Origin: Ardenticatenaceae bacterium
GTDB lineage: Bacteria > Chloroflexota > Anaerolineae > Promineifilales > Promineifilaceae
Length of the DNA: 64,000 nucleotides
Direction of reading: 5' to 3'
Assembly: GCA_020634395.1 (NCBI GenBank)
Contig: JACKBU010000019.1
Span: 35,689-99,688, forward strand
This document shows, one piece after another, positions 23,524 to 32,500 of this stretch. How positions within the stretch are numbered: the stretch's first letter is position 1; each line of letters starts with the position of its first letter. The translations under genes were made by a program, and so were the position numbers. The notes under the pieces are model-generated. The model ran no database searches. It had not been told where the DNA came from and saw nothing but the letters and a program-made list of their open reading frames with translations.

Positions 23524-23712
23524 CCTGAAAACGGCCGTGCACCCCCTGAAAACCATCCTGTAACGGCTGAAACCCATGATCCCGTGCCTGAAAGCCATGA
23601 TGTAATGGCTGAAAACCATGATCCCATGCCTGAAAACGGTGATCCAGCACCTGAAAATGATGATCCAGCGCCTGAAAATGATGATGTAACGGCTGAAAAC
23701 GGTGATCCGCCG
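23524..23712 (+). repeat. Tandem array C: 9 units of 21 bp after the cyclase gene
   Basis: Nine degenerate 21-bp units with the pattern CCTGAAAANNNTGATCC. The cyclase reading frame continues through the array, without another stop, from the TAA at 23506-23508 to a TAG at 23725-23727. It would read as acidic heptads of the type PENGDPA and PENDDPA. The first unit contains ACGGCCGT. The TAG overlaps the end of the convergent ATP-grasp gene. Function unknown. Confidence 0.8.
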
Positions 23713-23723
23713 GGCAGTAACGC

Positions 23724-25073
23724 TTAGCGCTGTTCCACCACAAAGGTGGGCACGGTGGAGCCGCCGCCGGCCGAAACATTCAGTAGAGGGTCCGTAGACA
23801 GCCGCGTCAGGCAGCCATCGACGTAATTGCCGTAAAAAATGAAGGGCGCCGTATCCAGCATCCGGTTGTAGATTTTTAGCTCGTCGTTGACAAAGCTGGG
23901 GTACGGCTCCTCGGGGATAACCACGCGCTCCTGCACGATGTGGGGCGTTTCCAGCGCTTCCTGCACCGCTTTCTCCCAGCCGCTTTTGTTGGTTTGCCAG
24001 CCCAGCACAATGCCGCGCCCGCCGTAATCGTCATTGGGCTTCAGGACCAGCTGCTCCTGGTATTTGTGGATGAAGGGGATCAGATCGACCGGCAGGCCGC
24101 CGTAGGTTGTGCGGCGCTCTTCCACGCGCCGGGTCCACGGAATGTGGGCTTTGATGGCGTGTTGTTCCTCCTCGCTGAACATGCCGGCGTTTTCTTCGTC
24201 GCTAAGGACGGCCAGGCTGAGCTTTTTGTAGAGCATTTTGCAGCGGAAGGGGTTGACCATGCAGACGGCCCCGTCGCGCACGGCCTGGACGATGGGCGAG
24301 GCTGTGCCGCAGCGCTCGATCAGTTCGGTGATGAGCACGCGCTTGTAGATGATGTTGATGTGGTAGTCGCCGGCCATGAGACGGCCGTTGCGAAACTCCG
24401 TCTCGCGCGGGTCGATGATGCGGCTTTCGTATCCCTGGCTGCCAAAATACTGGGTAAACAGTTCAAATTCGCTGCGGGTGGGCACGTCGGTCCAGTCCAG
24501 GATGGCAATGCGCGGCCGTTCCTGGCCGCCCCACTCCTTATACATATCCAGCAGCACGTGCATGACGCTGTGGCGGGTGGGCAACGGCCGTACCACGTAC
24601 TCCTTCATAAACGCCCCCATCACCGGCAGGCCGTAAAACACGTCGTTCAGCACGTCGTTGTAGGCCGAGGCGGCCGGCACTTCGGCGTTGTACTCGGTGA
24701 AGCGCAGCTCGTTGTTTTCGGTGACGAAAAAAGCGTCCAGGCGGGTAAGGGGGGTGTGGCTTTGGAAGCCCGGCTCCACCTGCACCAGCTCTTCTTCCCA
24801 GTCGTACAGGCCAAACTGCTGGCGAAACTCCGTGTCGGCGATGGCGCGGTGGGAGATTTTGTCGAAGGCGCCCAGTAACGGCCGTATCGAGCGGCGCAGG
24901 TAGGTGTACTGGCTTGGGGTTAGAAAACGGGGGCGCAAGACGGTGCATAACGGCCGTGTGCCAAAAAACAACCCGCGCCGCTGCAGCTGCTCATCCAACT
25001 GCCCCTGCGATTCTGCTGCCAAATTCTCTGTCAGTAAATTGTGATACGTTTTGATTGCTTCTGTCAGCGCCAT
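23724..25073 (-). CDS. Circularly permuted ATP-grasp-like protein
   Basis: A 449-residue protein that resembles circularly permuted ATP-grasp enzymes (the amidoligase group related to glutathionylspermidine synthase). Visible cues are FTEYNAEVPAASAYND near residue 125 (the EYNxDxPA-type motif), MVNPFRCKMLYKKLSLAVL near 265, the nucleotide loop QLVLKPNDDYGGRGIVLG near 345, and LKIYNRM and FIFYGNYVDGC near the end. Such enzymes join a carboxylate to an amine using ATP. I use the ATG at 25071-25073 with GGAGG 5 nt upstream. It is the third gene of a tight operon with an esterase and a second ATP-grasp protein. Substrate and product are unknown. Confidence 0.6.
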   Translation of the reverse strand: MALTEAIKTYHNLLTENLAAESQGQLDEQLQRRGLFFGTRPLCTVLRPRFLTPSQYTYLRRSIRPLLGAFDKISHRAIADTEFRQQFGLYDWEEELVQVEPGFQSHTPLTRLDAFFVTENNELRFTEYNAEVPAASAYNDVLNDVFYGLPVMGAFMKEYVVRPLPTRHSVMHVLLDMYKEWGGQERPRIAILDWTDVPTRSEFELFTQYFGSQGYESRIIDPRETEFRNGRLMAGDYHINIIYKRVLITELIERCGTASPIVQAVRDGAVCMVNPFRCKMLYKKLSLAVLSDEENAGMFSEEEQHAIKAHIPWTRRVEERRTTYGGLPVDLIPFIHKYQEQLVLKPNDDYGGRGIVLGWQTNKSGWEKAVQEALETPHIVQERVVIPEEPYPSFVNDELKIYNRMLDTAPFIFYGNYVDGCLTRLSTDPLLNVSAGGGSTVPTFVVEQR

Positions 25074-25094
25074 GCTAGCCTCCAACTTCTCCGC

Positions 25095-26015
25095 TCAGAA
25101 CAACTTGCTCCAACGCAGGTCCGCCATCTGCGGCCGCGGATTTTGCGCCAGGTCTATCACCAGGTCGGCCATGTGGTTCACGCACCAGGAAAAATAATGC
25201 GGCGTCAGCGAGTTGATGTCCATGTCCGGAGCCGGATTCATAAAATCGATGGCGTAAGGCACGCCGTCCTTCACGGCAAATTCTACCGTGTTCATGTCGT
25301 AGCCCAATGCCTGCACCAGCTTCAGAGCATCGCCGACTACGCGCGTGCCCAGTTCCGGCGACAGGTGGGCGTGCTCGACGTGATATTTGCGCGCTTTGGG
25401 ATCGTACTTCATCGGCAAAATGTGCTCCTGGCCCAGGCACATGCAGCGCACGTAATGGTCCCACTCGATGAACTCTTGCAGCACCATCGTCAGCAGCCCA
25501 GATTGATCGTAGGCGCGCCACAGTTCTTCCATGGTGTGGCAAATGTGGACCTCTTTCCAGCCGCCGCCGTGCGCATCTTTCAGCACACAGGGCAGCCCCA
25601 CGTAATCGACCAGCGCTTCCCAGTCCAGCGGGAAGACGAGGTTGCGCAGGCTTTCGTCGTGGACGATGCCGGGCACGTAATCTTTGTTGGGCAGCACGAT
25701 GGTTTTGGGGCTGGCTACCCCCAGTTTGGTGGCCAGGGCAGCCTCGAAAAATTTGTCATCGGCCGTCCACATAAAGGGGTTGTTGATCACGGCCGTTCCT
25801 TCCAACACCGCCGCCTTCAGATAGGATCGGTAATACGGCACTTCGTGGGAAATGCGGTCAACGATGACGGCATACTCGCCCGGTTCGTCCATGCGTGACC
25901 CGCCCAGCTTCACATACTCCGCCACAACACCGGCGGAACGGCCGTTCACCTCATCAATAAACGCCGGCGGAAATGACCACTCCCGCCCCACCAGCAGCCC
26001 AACTTTCTGCGTCAT
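25095..26015 (-). CDS. ATP-grasp ligase-like protein
   Basis: A 306-residue ATP-grasp protein of the D-Ala-D-Ala ligase/RimK type. Residues 1-70 form a pre-ATP-grasp domain (KVGLLVGREWSFPPAFIDEVN), then NNPFMWTADDKFFEAALATKLG, the flexible loop LPCVLKDAHGGGWKEV near residue 150, the hinge LQEFIEWDHYVRC, and the Mg-binding end MNTVEFAVKDGVPYAIDFMNPAPDMD. It should form an acyl-phosphate and couple it to an amine or thiol. The ATG at 26013-26015 has AAGGAGAGG upstream, within the end of the esterase gene's spacer. It is 14 bp after the esterase stop and 21 bp before the next ATP-grasp gene. The cognate amino substrate is not identifiable. Confidence 0.72.
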   Translation of the reverse strand: MTQKVGLLVGREWSFPPAFIDEVNGRSAGVVAEYVKLGGSRMDEPGEYAVIVDRISHEVPYYRSYLKAAVLEGTAVINNPFMWTADDKFFEAALATKLGVASPKTIVLPNKDYVPGIVHDESLRNLVFPLDWEALVDYVGLPCVLKDAHGGGWKEVHICHTMEELWRAYDQSGLLTMVLQEFIEWDHYVRCMCLGQEHILPMKYDPKARKYHVEHAHLSPELGTRVVGDALKLVQALGYDMNTVEFAVKDGVPYAIDFMNPAPDMDINSLTPHYFSWCVNHMADLVIDLAQNPRPQMADLRWSKLF

Positions 26016-26029
26016 ATCTTCACCTCTCC

Positions 26030-26749
26030 TTAATCGTGTCCACCAATGTACAAACGCAGCATTTGCTGCCAATACGGCCAGTCATGCGACCAGCCGTCCC
26101 ACACGCGCAAGGCATTGCCAATATCTTTCTGCCACAGCAGCCCAGAAAAATAGGTGTTGTTACCGTACAAACTATCCCCATTGCCCACAGCCAGAATAAT
26201 GTCTACCTGTTTCAAAGCGTGAATCCGCCCCGGATCCGACTCGTTGGCAATGTACTCCACCGGGTTCTGAAAATACACGTTCTCGTCATGATAGCCATCC
26301 AGCCAGCGCGAAATGTCGTAGATCCCACTCATGCCAATGGTTCGTCCCACCAGATGCGGATGGCGCAGGGCAAAATTCACAGCGTGGTACGCGCCAAAGC
26401 TCGCGCCAACGGTAATCAGGAAAGGATTGTGATTTTTTTGATTGCTCAGCGGCAGCACTTCGCGCAGCAAATATTGTTCATACTGCACATGCCGCCAGAC
26501 ACGCGCGCCAGGGTGTTTCCACTTGGCGTACCAGCTTTCTTCATCCACACTGTCCACGCAGTATATTTGCAGCCAGCCGTTATCCAGATGGCCGCGCAGG
26601 GCATCCATCATGCCCCGGTCTTCCCATTCATAAAAGCGGCCCATCGACGTGGGAAATATCAGCACCCGCGCGCCGGCGTGCCCAAAAATCAACAGTTCCA
26701 TGTCCCGTTCCAGCGAGGGGCTATACCAACGATGATACTCACGATTCAT
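26030..26749 (-). CDS. Esterase-family alpha/beta hydrolase, first gene of ATP-grasp operon
   Basis: A 239-residue alpha/beta hydrolase of the putative-esterase (Esterase D/antigen 85-like) group. It begins MNREYHRWYSPSLERDMELL, carries LIFPTSMGRFYEWEDRGMM, and has the nucleophile elbow TVGASFGAYHAV (Ser in GASFG) near residue 127, with a candidate acid in VGNGDSLYG and His in WDGWSHDWPYW near 222. No signal peptide is seen. The start at 26747-26749 fits the domain edge better than the longer frame. Immediately downstream are two ATP-grasp genes on the same strand, so the three very likely act in one pathway. Confidence 0.72.
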   Translation of the reverse strand: MNREYHRWYSPSLERDMELLIFGHAGARVLIFPTSMGRFYEWEDRGMMDALRGHLDNGWLQIYCVDSVDEESWYAKWKHPGARVWRHVQYEQYLLREVLPLSNQKNHNPFLITVGASFGAYHAVNFALRHPHLVGRTIGMSGIYDISRWLDGYHDENVYFQNPVEYIANESDPGRIHALKQVDIILAVGNGDSLYGNNTYFSGLLWQKDIGNALRVWDGWSHDWPYWQQMLRLYIGGHD

Positions 26750-26877
26750 GTGCGTTTGTTTTCTCCATCTTGTACCAGGGGGCAAATTTCGGCTATTTTA
26801 TCATAATTCGGCTGTTGCGAAGCTTATTGCCGGGGAATGGGTTACAATAAAAGAAAAACGCGAACAGGAGAAGACAC

Positions 26878-27732
26878 ATGGGCGAAGCAAAGGTGGCCAT
26901 TGTCGTAGACAGCACGGCCTACATTCCAGAGGAATTGGTCAAGCAGTACAATATGCATGTCATTCCCCTGCACGTTAACTGGGCGGGGAAAAGTTTGCGG
27001 GATAACGTGGATATAAAGCCAGACGAGTTTTATAAAAAACTGGTCGAGGCCAAAGAATTGCCCACCACTTCCCAGCCTTCAGCCGGCGAGTTTTATGACT
27101 TTTATTCGGAACTGGCCCAAACGGCCGATCAAATCATTTCCCTGCATATCTCTTCCGAACTCAGCGGCACGGTCGCCTCGGCGCACGCAGCCGCCAAACT
27201 GATGGACGATTTTCCTGTCGAAATAGTAGATTCGTATTCCACGTCGATGGGACTGGGGTTCATGGCGATGGCTGCTGCCCGCGCCCTGGAGCAAGGGGCG
27301 GATTATAAGGAAGCGGCGAACGTCGCCCGCTCCATCATCCCCGGCATGAACGTGGTGTTTGCGGTGGATACGCTGGAGTTTTTGCATCGCGGCGGCCGTA
27401 TTGGCGGGGCGCAGCGCTTTTTTGGATCGATGTTGTCGATTAAGCCGCTGCTGCAGTTGGATGACGGCCGTATCGAAGCCCTGGAAAAAGTGCGAACCAA
27501 ACGCAAAGCCGTGCAGCGCCTGCTGGAAATCGGCGCGGAAAGCGCGGCCAACGCCGGCAAGGTGTACGCGGCCGTTGCCCACGCCGCCAGCCACGCCGAA
27601 GCCGAGTCCCTGGCCGCCCAGGTCAAAGATCAACTCCAGCCGGCCGAGTTGTACGTTGTTGAACTCAGTCCGGTCATCGGCACCCACACGGGTCCCGGCG
27701 CTTTAGGCCTCGCCTGGTACACCGAACCTTAA
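26878..27732 (+). CDS. DegV family fatty-acid-binding protein (FakB-like), copy 1
   Basis: A 284-residue DegV-fold protein. It opens AKVAIVVDSTAYIPEELV, continues TTSQPSAGEFYDFYSEL, ISLHISSELSGTVASAHAAA, VVDSYSTSMGLGFMA, VDTLEFLHRGGRIGGAQRFFGSMLSIKP and ends VIGTHTGPGALGLAW, all family hallmarks. DegV/FakB proteins hold a fatty acid while FakA phosphorylates it to acyl-phosphate; the partner FakA gene in this window is at 61.2-62.9 kb. An AGGAG site lies 7 nt before the ATG. It is not in an operon with FakA; another DegV gene is. Chain-length preference cannot be read from sequence. Confidence 0.88.
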   Translation: MGEAKVAIVVDSTAYIPEELVKQYNMHVIPLHVNWAGKSLRDNVDIKPDEFYKKLVEAKELPTTSQPSAGEFYDFYSELAQTADQIISLHISSELSGTVASAHAAAKLMDDFPVEIVDSYSTSMGLGFMAMAAARALEQGADYKEAANVARSIIPGMNVVFAVDTLEFLHRGGRIGGAQRFFGSMLSIKPLLQLDDGRIEALEKVRTKRKAVQRLLEIGAESAANAGKVYAAVAHAASHAEAESLAAQVKDQLQPAELYVVELSPVIGTHTGPGALGLAWYTEP

Positions 27733-27949
27733 ACCAACCTGAAAACCTGGCCGGTTTGGAGCCACCGGCCGGGTTCCACCCCTCGCCTTTCTTGACCAAC
27801 GCCAGCGACCTACTTACAATCCACTTTCACAAGATGGAAAAAGAGGTTTGTTCGTTTGATCGTTTGTGAGCTGGTTAGTTCGTTTGTTTTCTCCAGCCAA
27901 GCAACTCGTCCAACAAACCAACCCATCCAACACAGGATAAAACCGTTTT

Positions 27950-29017
27950 ATGCTAGATAAAATTGCCAAAGTCGTCGCCCGCTACGACGAAATCGAAATG
28001 CAAATGGCCGATCCGGCCGTCGTTTCAGACTACACTCGCCTGAACGATCTGGCGCAAGAGCGCTCCGAACTGCAGCCGCTGGTGGAAGCCTACCGCGAAC
28101 ACCAGGCAAAAAGCGAAGAATTAGCCGGCGCCCGCGAACTGCTGGAGCTGGAAGAAGATCCGGAAATGCAGGCCCTGGCCGAAACTGAAATCGAACATCT
28201 GTTAGAAGCTCAGGAAGAGCTGGAAAACAAGATGCGCCGTCTGCTCGTCCCCAAAGACCCGCGCGATGACAAGAATGTCTTCATCGAGATTCGCGCGGGA
28301 ACCGGCGGTGATGAAGCCGGTATTTTTGCCGGAGATCTGCTGCGCATGTACACACGCTACGCCGAGGCGCGCGGCTGGAAAACGCAAATTCTGGATGAAA
28401 ACAGCACCGGCGTAGGTGGGTACAAAGAGGTTGTTTTAGGTGTGCGGGGCAAAGGCGCTTATTCACGCCTGAAGTTTGAAAGCGGCGTGCATCGTGTCCA
28501 ACGTGTTCCCGTTACCGAATCGCAGGGGCGCATCCATACCAGCGCCGCGACGGTAGCCGTGATGCCGGAAGTAGAAGACGTGGAAATCACCCTGGACGAA
28601 CGCGACCTGGAAATCACCTCCACCTTTTCGTCTGGTCCGGGCGGCCAGCATATGCAAAAAAATGCCACGGCCGCGCGCATTGTCCACAAACCATCCGGCA
28701 TTGCCGTTAAAATTCAGTCGGAACGCAGCCTGATGCAAAACAAGCGGTTGGGTATGGCCATCATCCAGGCCCGGCTGCAAGAAATTGCCGAGGAGAAGCA
28801 AAATGCCTCTGTGGCCGCTGAACGCAAATCCCAGGTTGGCTCGGGCGACCGCAGCGAAAAAATCCGCACCTATAACTATCCCCAAAGCCGGGTGACAGAT
28901 CACCGCATCGGCTATTCCAGCTACAATCTGACGGCCGTTATGGACGGCGACCTGGACCCTTTTATCGACAAACTCATCGTGGCCGACGAAGCCGAAAAGC
29001 TGGCCGCAGCGGAGTGA
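27950..29017 (+). CDS. prfA: Peptide chain release factor 1
   Basis: A 355-residue class I release factor that reads UAA and UAG and triggers peptidyl-tRNA hydrolysis. The hydrolysis motif is in SSGPGGQHMQKN near residue 230. The codon-recognition loop should be the PxT region before it; here I can see VHRVQRVPVTESQGRIHTSAATVAV, which holds PVT, and this supports RF1 over RF2. The N-terminal coiled coil covers residues 1-100. Upstream is a 217-bp gap with TTGTTCG-type low-complexity text and no clear gene. The usual partner prmC is not adjacent. Confidence 0.95.
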   Translation: MLDKIAKVVARYDEIEMQMADPAVVSDYTRLNDLAQERSELQPLVEAYREHQAKSEELAGARELLELEEDPEMQALAETEIEHLLEAQEELENKMRRLLVPKDPRDDKNVFIEIRAGTGGDEAGIFAGDLLRMYTRYAEARGWKTQILDENSTGVGGYKEVVLGVRGKGAYSRLKFESGVHRVQRVPVTESQGRIHTSAATVAVMPEVEDVEITLDERDLEITSTFSSGPGGQHMQKNATAARIVHKPSGIAVKIQSERSLMQNKRLGMAIIQARLQEIAEEKQNASVAAERKSQVGSGDRSEKIRTYNYPQSRVTDHRIGYSSYNLTAVMDGDLDPFIDKLIVADEAEKLAAAE

Positions 29018-29109
29018 GATTGTGTTTCGGTGATCAAGTGATCAAGTTTGCACGATACCTGATCACCTAAACACCTGATCACCTAAACACCCCTCCCACC
29101 GGAGAAACC

Positions 29110-29574
29110 ATGACTGAACTTGCCTACCAACCTCGTGGACGCTACTTTGAAGAGTTTGAAATCGGACAGATCATGCACACTGTGGGGCGCACCATCACCG
29201 AAACCGACATTGTGAGTTTCGCCGGCCTGTCCGGCGATTTCAACCGTATTCACACCGACGCGGTTTATGCCGCCCAGGATACGTTTGGGCAGCGGGTGGC
29301 CCACGGGCTGCTGGTGCAGTCCATTGCCACCGGCCTGGCAGTACAGTCGGGGATCATCGAGGGCACGGTGCTGGCGTTTCGCGAACTTTCTTGCAAGTTC
29401 AGCCTGCCGGTCTACATTGGCGATACCATTCATGTCAAAATCGAAATTACGGACACAAAGGCGTTTCGTCGTCTGGGAGGCGGAAACATTACCATGAAGT
29501 ACAGCGTTATAAATCAGGATGACAAGGTTGTCCAACGTGGTGACTGGGTAATGTTGATTAAGAGTAAAGGATAA
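29110..29574 (+). CDS. MaoC-like (R)-specific enoyl hydratase/dehydratase
   Basis: A 154-residue hot-dog fold protein. The hydratase motif is in FAGLSGDFNRIHTDAVYA near residues 38-55, where Asp and His of GDxNxIHxD are the catalytic pair. The rest (FGQRVAHGLLVQSIATGL; FSLPVYIGDTIHVKIEI) matches MaoC dehydratases that hydrate trans-2-enoyl thioesters. It could serve fatty-acid or polyhydroxyalkanoate metabolism. Its stop codon shares a base with the start of the class A PBP gene, so the two are translationally coupled, which is an odd pairing. The gap before it contains AGGTGATC/ACACCTG repeats. Confidence 0.88.
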   Translation: MTELAYQPRGRYFEEFEIGQIMHTVGRTITETDIVSFAGLSGDFNRIHTDAVYAAQDTFGQRVAHGLLVQSIATGLAVQSGIIEGTVLAFRELSCKFSLPVYIGDTIHVKIEITDTKAFRRLGGGNITMKYSVINQDDKVVQRGDWVMLIKSKG

Positions 29575-32500
29575 TGGCGAACGACGAAAACGAAAAAGAT
29601 ACCGCGGCCTCACGGCCGTCTGAAACCACCGACCAAACATCAAACCAACCAACCAACCAACCAACCCGCGACGAAGATCATATAGAAACCATCTCGCTCC
29701 TTGACTTGATGGCCGAGATGGCCGAAGAAAACGAGCGGCCCCACGAGGAGGAGCCGCCGCCACTGCCGGACGAAGCGCCGACGCAAACTATTTTCCCGCC
29801 GCAGGTCGCGCTTTCCGCCGACGATGACGAGGACGAGGATACCCTGACGGGAGCACCGGCCCCGACACAGCCGGCACGCCGCCAGCCCGTCCCCCTGCCG
29901 CTAACCCCAGAGGATATCCCGCCCCAAGAACGGCCGTTAGAGCGCGACCCCGACGCCACCAGTGTCAGTCCACGGGTGGCGATTCCCGGCAACCGCGTGC
30001 CGGACGAAGAAGCGCCCACCCGCATGTACCGGCCGGTCAAACGGCCGTCTCCGGAGCAGCCCGAACCTACGCGAGCCAACCAGCCGCCGCGCGCACGGCC
30101 GTCTGGTCAGCCGCCGCGTGCGGCGCCCGCTGCCGCCGCCACCCGCCCTGCGGCCCAACCCGTTCCCCGAGTGACCGTACCTACTCCCGGTCGCTCGGCC
30201 GCGCCGCCCAAGCCCCGCCGCCGCCGTGACTGGCATGGCTGTCTGGTGCGCCTGGCCGTTTTTGGATTCATCGGCTTCATTTTGCTCAGTATTGTCGGCG
30301 TGCTGGCGGCGGCTGTGGGCTACACCAGCATCGCCCGCGACCTGCCTTCTGTCAGCGAACTGGAAGAGCGCGTCAGCAGCTTTGAAACGGCTCGCATCTA
30401 CGATCGTTACGGCAGCGAAATTTACGCGCTGGCCGATCCCAACACCGGTAATCGCACCCGCGTCTCCCTGGACGAGATTTCGCCCTATCTTATCCAGGCC
30501 ACCATCGCCACCGAAGATTCCCGCTTTTATGAGAATCCGGGCTTCGACCCCATCGGCCTCACCCGGGCCATTTTCCAGGCCATGCGCGAAGGCGAGCAAA
30601 TTGCCGGAACCAGCACCATCACGCAGCAGCTTGTGCGCGCAGTTTTGCTCGATGAAGATGAGCGCACCGAACGTACCGCGCGCCGCAAGATCCGCGAAAT
30701 CATCCTGGCCGCCGAACTGGCCCGTACTTACGACAAAAACACGATTCTGGAACTGTACCTCAACGAGATCTACTACGGCAATCTGGCCTACGGCATTGAG
30801 GCGGCCTCGCAAACCTACTTCGACAAACCCGCCAAAGATTTGACGCTGGCCGAAGCTTCCCTGCTGGCGGGGCTGCCGCAGGCGCCTGCGGCCTGGGACC
30901 CCTATACCGCGCCAGAACTGGCTGTGGGGCGGCAGTGGGAAGTGCTAAACCGCATGATCGCCGAGGGTTATGCCACAACCGAAGAAGCGCAGGCGGCGCT
31001 CAACGAAATGAACGTGCGCGTCTATGAAATGCGGCCCAAAGAACGGTCGGTAGAGTACCCGCATTTTACCTTCACGGTTTTGCAGCAGGCAGAAGAATTG
31101 TTGGGCGCACAGTCCATCTACCGGGGCGGGCTGCGGATTTACACCACGCTGGATCCGGCGGCCCAGGATCTGGCCTTACAGACCCTGGAGGCCAATCGCG
31201 ATAGCATCCAGGCCGGCGGCGCGAATAACGCCGCTCTCGTAGCCATCAAGCCGGATACCGGCGAAGTGCTGGCTCTGGTGGGCAGCGTCGATTTTTACGA
31301 CGAGTCTATCGACGGCCAGGTAAACATGGCGCTGGCTCCCCGGCAGCCCGGTTCCAGCATCAAACCGTTTGTTTATCTCTCGGCGCTGGAGAAGGGCTGG
31401 ACGCCGGCCACGTTGATCTGGGACGTGCAGACCCAGTTTACGGACGGCGCGAACCCGCCATATGTGCCCAAGAATTACGACGATGCGTTTCATGGGCCGT
31501 TAAGATTACGGCCGTCTCTCGGCAACTCTTATAACATTCCGGCCGTCAAGGCGCTGGAGTACGTCGGCGTATGCAACTTCATCGACAACGTGCAGAAAAT
31601 CGGTCTCACCGCTTTGCAGGATGCCGGCTGTGCCGAAAGCGGTCAGCCGCGTGATCATGGCCTATCGCTGGCGCTGGGCGGCGGCGAAATTCCACCGCTG
31701 CAGATGGCCGGCGCTTTTGCCGCTCTGGCCAACCAGGGCCGTTACCTGACGCCGCATACCATCACCCGCATTGAGGATCGGCAAAACAACATCTTGTATG
31801 AACAAACCGCTGCCCCGGCGGAGGAATCGCAGGTGGTGCGGCCAGAACATGCCTATCTGCTTAGCAATATCCTTTCAGACAACAACGCGCGCCTGGAAGA
31901 GTTTGGGCAAAACAATCGTTTGCTCATCCCCGGCCACCGGGTGGCAGCCAAAACGGGCACGTCCGGTTCCACGGCCAGCGATGTGCGCGATGCCTGGACG
32001 ATTGGCTATACGCCTTACGTGGCAACGGCCGTATGGGTTGGCAACACCAACAATCAGCCCATTGGCGCCGGCCAGTCCGGCTACCTCCTGGCTTCGCCCA
32101 TCTGGAACAGCTTCATGACCCAGTACCATGCCGATAAACAGCCGCTCGATTTTGTACGGCCGCCCGGCATCATCGAGGCTGAGATTTGCGCCGATTCCGG
32201 CACCCGTCCCGGCCCCGACTGTACCAACCGCACCATCGAGGTTTTCGCCGGCGATCAACCACCGCTGGACAGCAGCCAGGATTTCAGCCAGGTTGTGCCC
32301 ATCGATCTGTGGACCAACCTGCGCGCCAACGATTTCTGCCCGGAATCCGTCTACGAAAACAACTTCTTCTCTATCCTGGTTAGTGGCAACGCCGATGTGT
32401 TGGAGCGCGAGCGCCTGCTGGCACAAAATTGGCTGGAACAGACAGCGACGGGCCAGAATTGGGCCGCTCAGCGCAACATCGCTGTTCCTCTCAGACTGCC

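Noticed and set aside
23390..23779. A minus-strand protein through the third array
   Set aside because: It overlaps both the cyclase and ATP-grasp genes and consists of repeat-derived residues.
23940..24878. A 312-residue plus-strand frame opposite the permuted ATP-grasp gene
   Set aside because: No start signal, and the minus-strand gene has a good ribosome site and family-like motifs.
29635..29670. A microsatellite of CCAA/CAAC in the PBP gene as a phase-variable switch
   Set aside because: The run is short and in frame, near the start of the disordered tail; frame loss is not evident, so phase variation is not supported.
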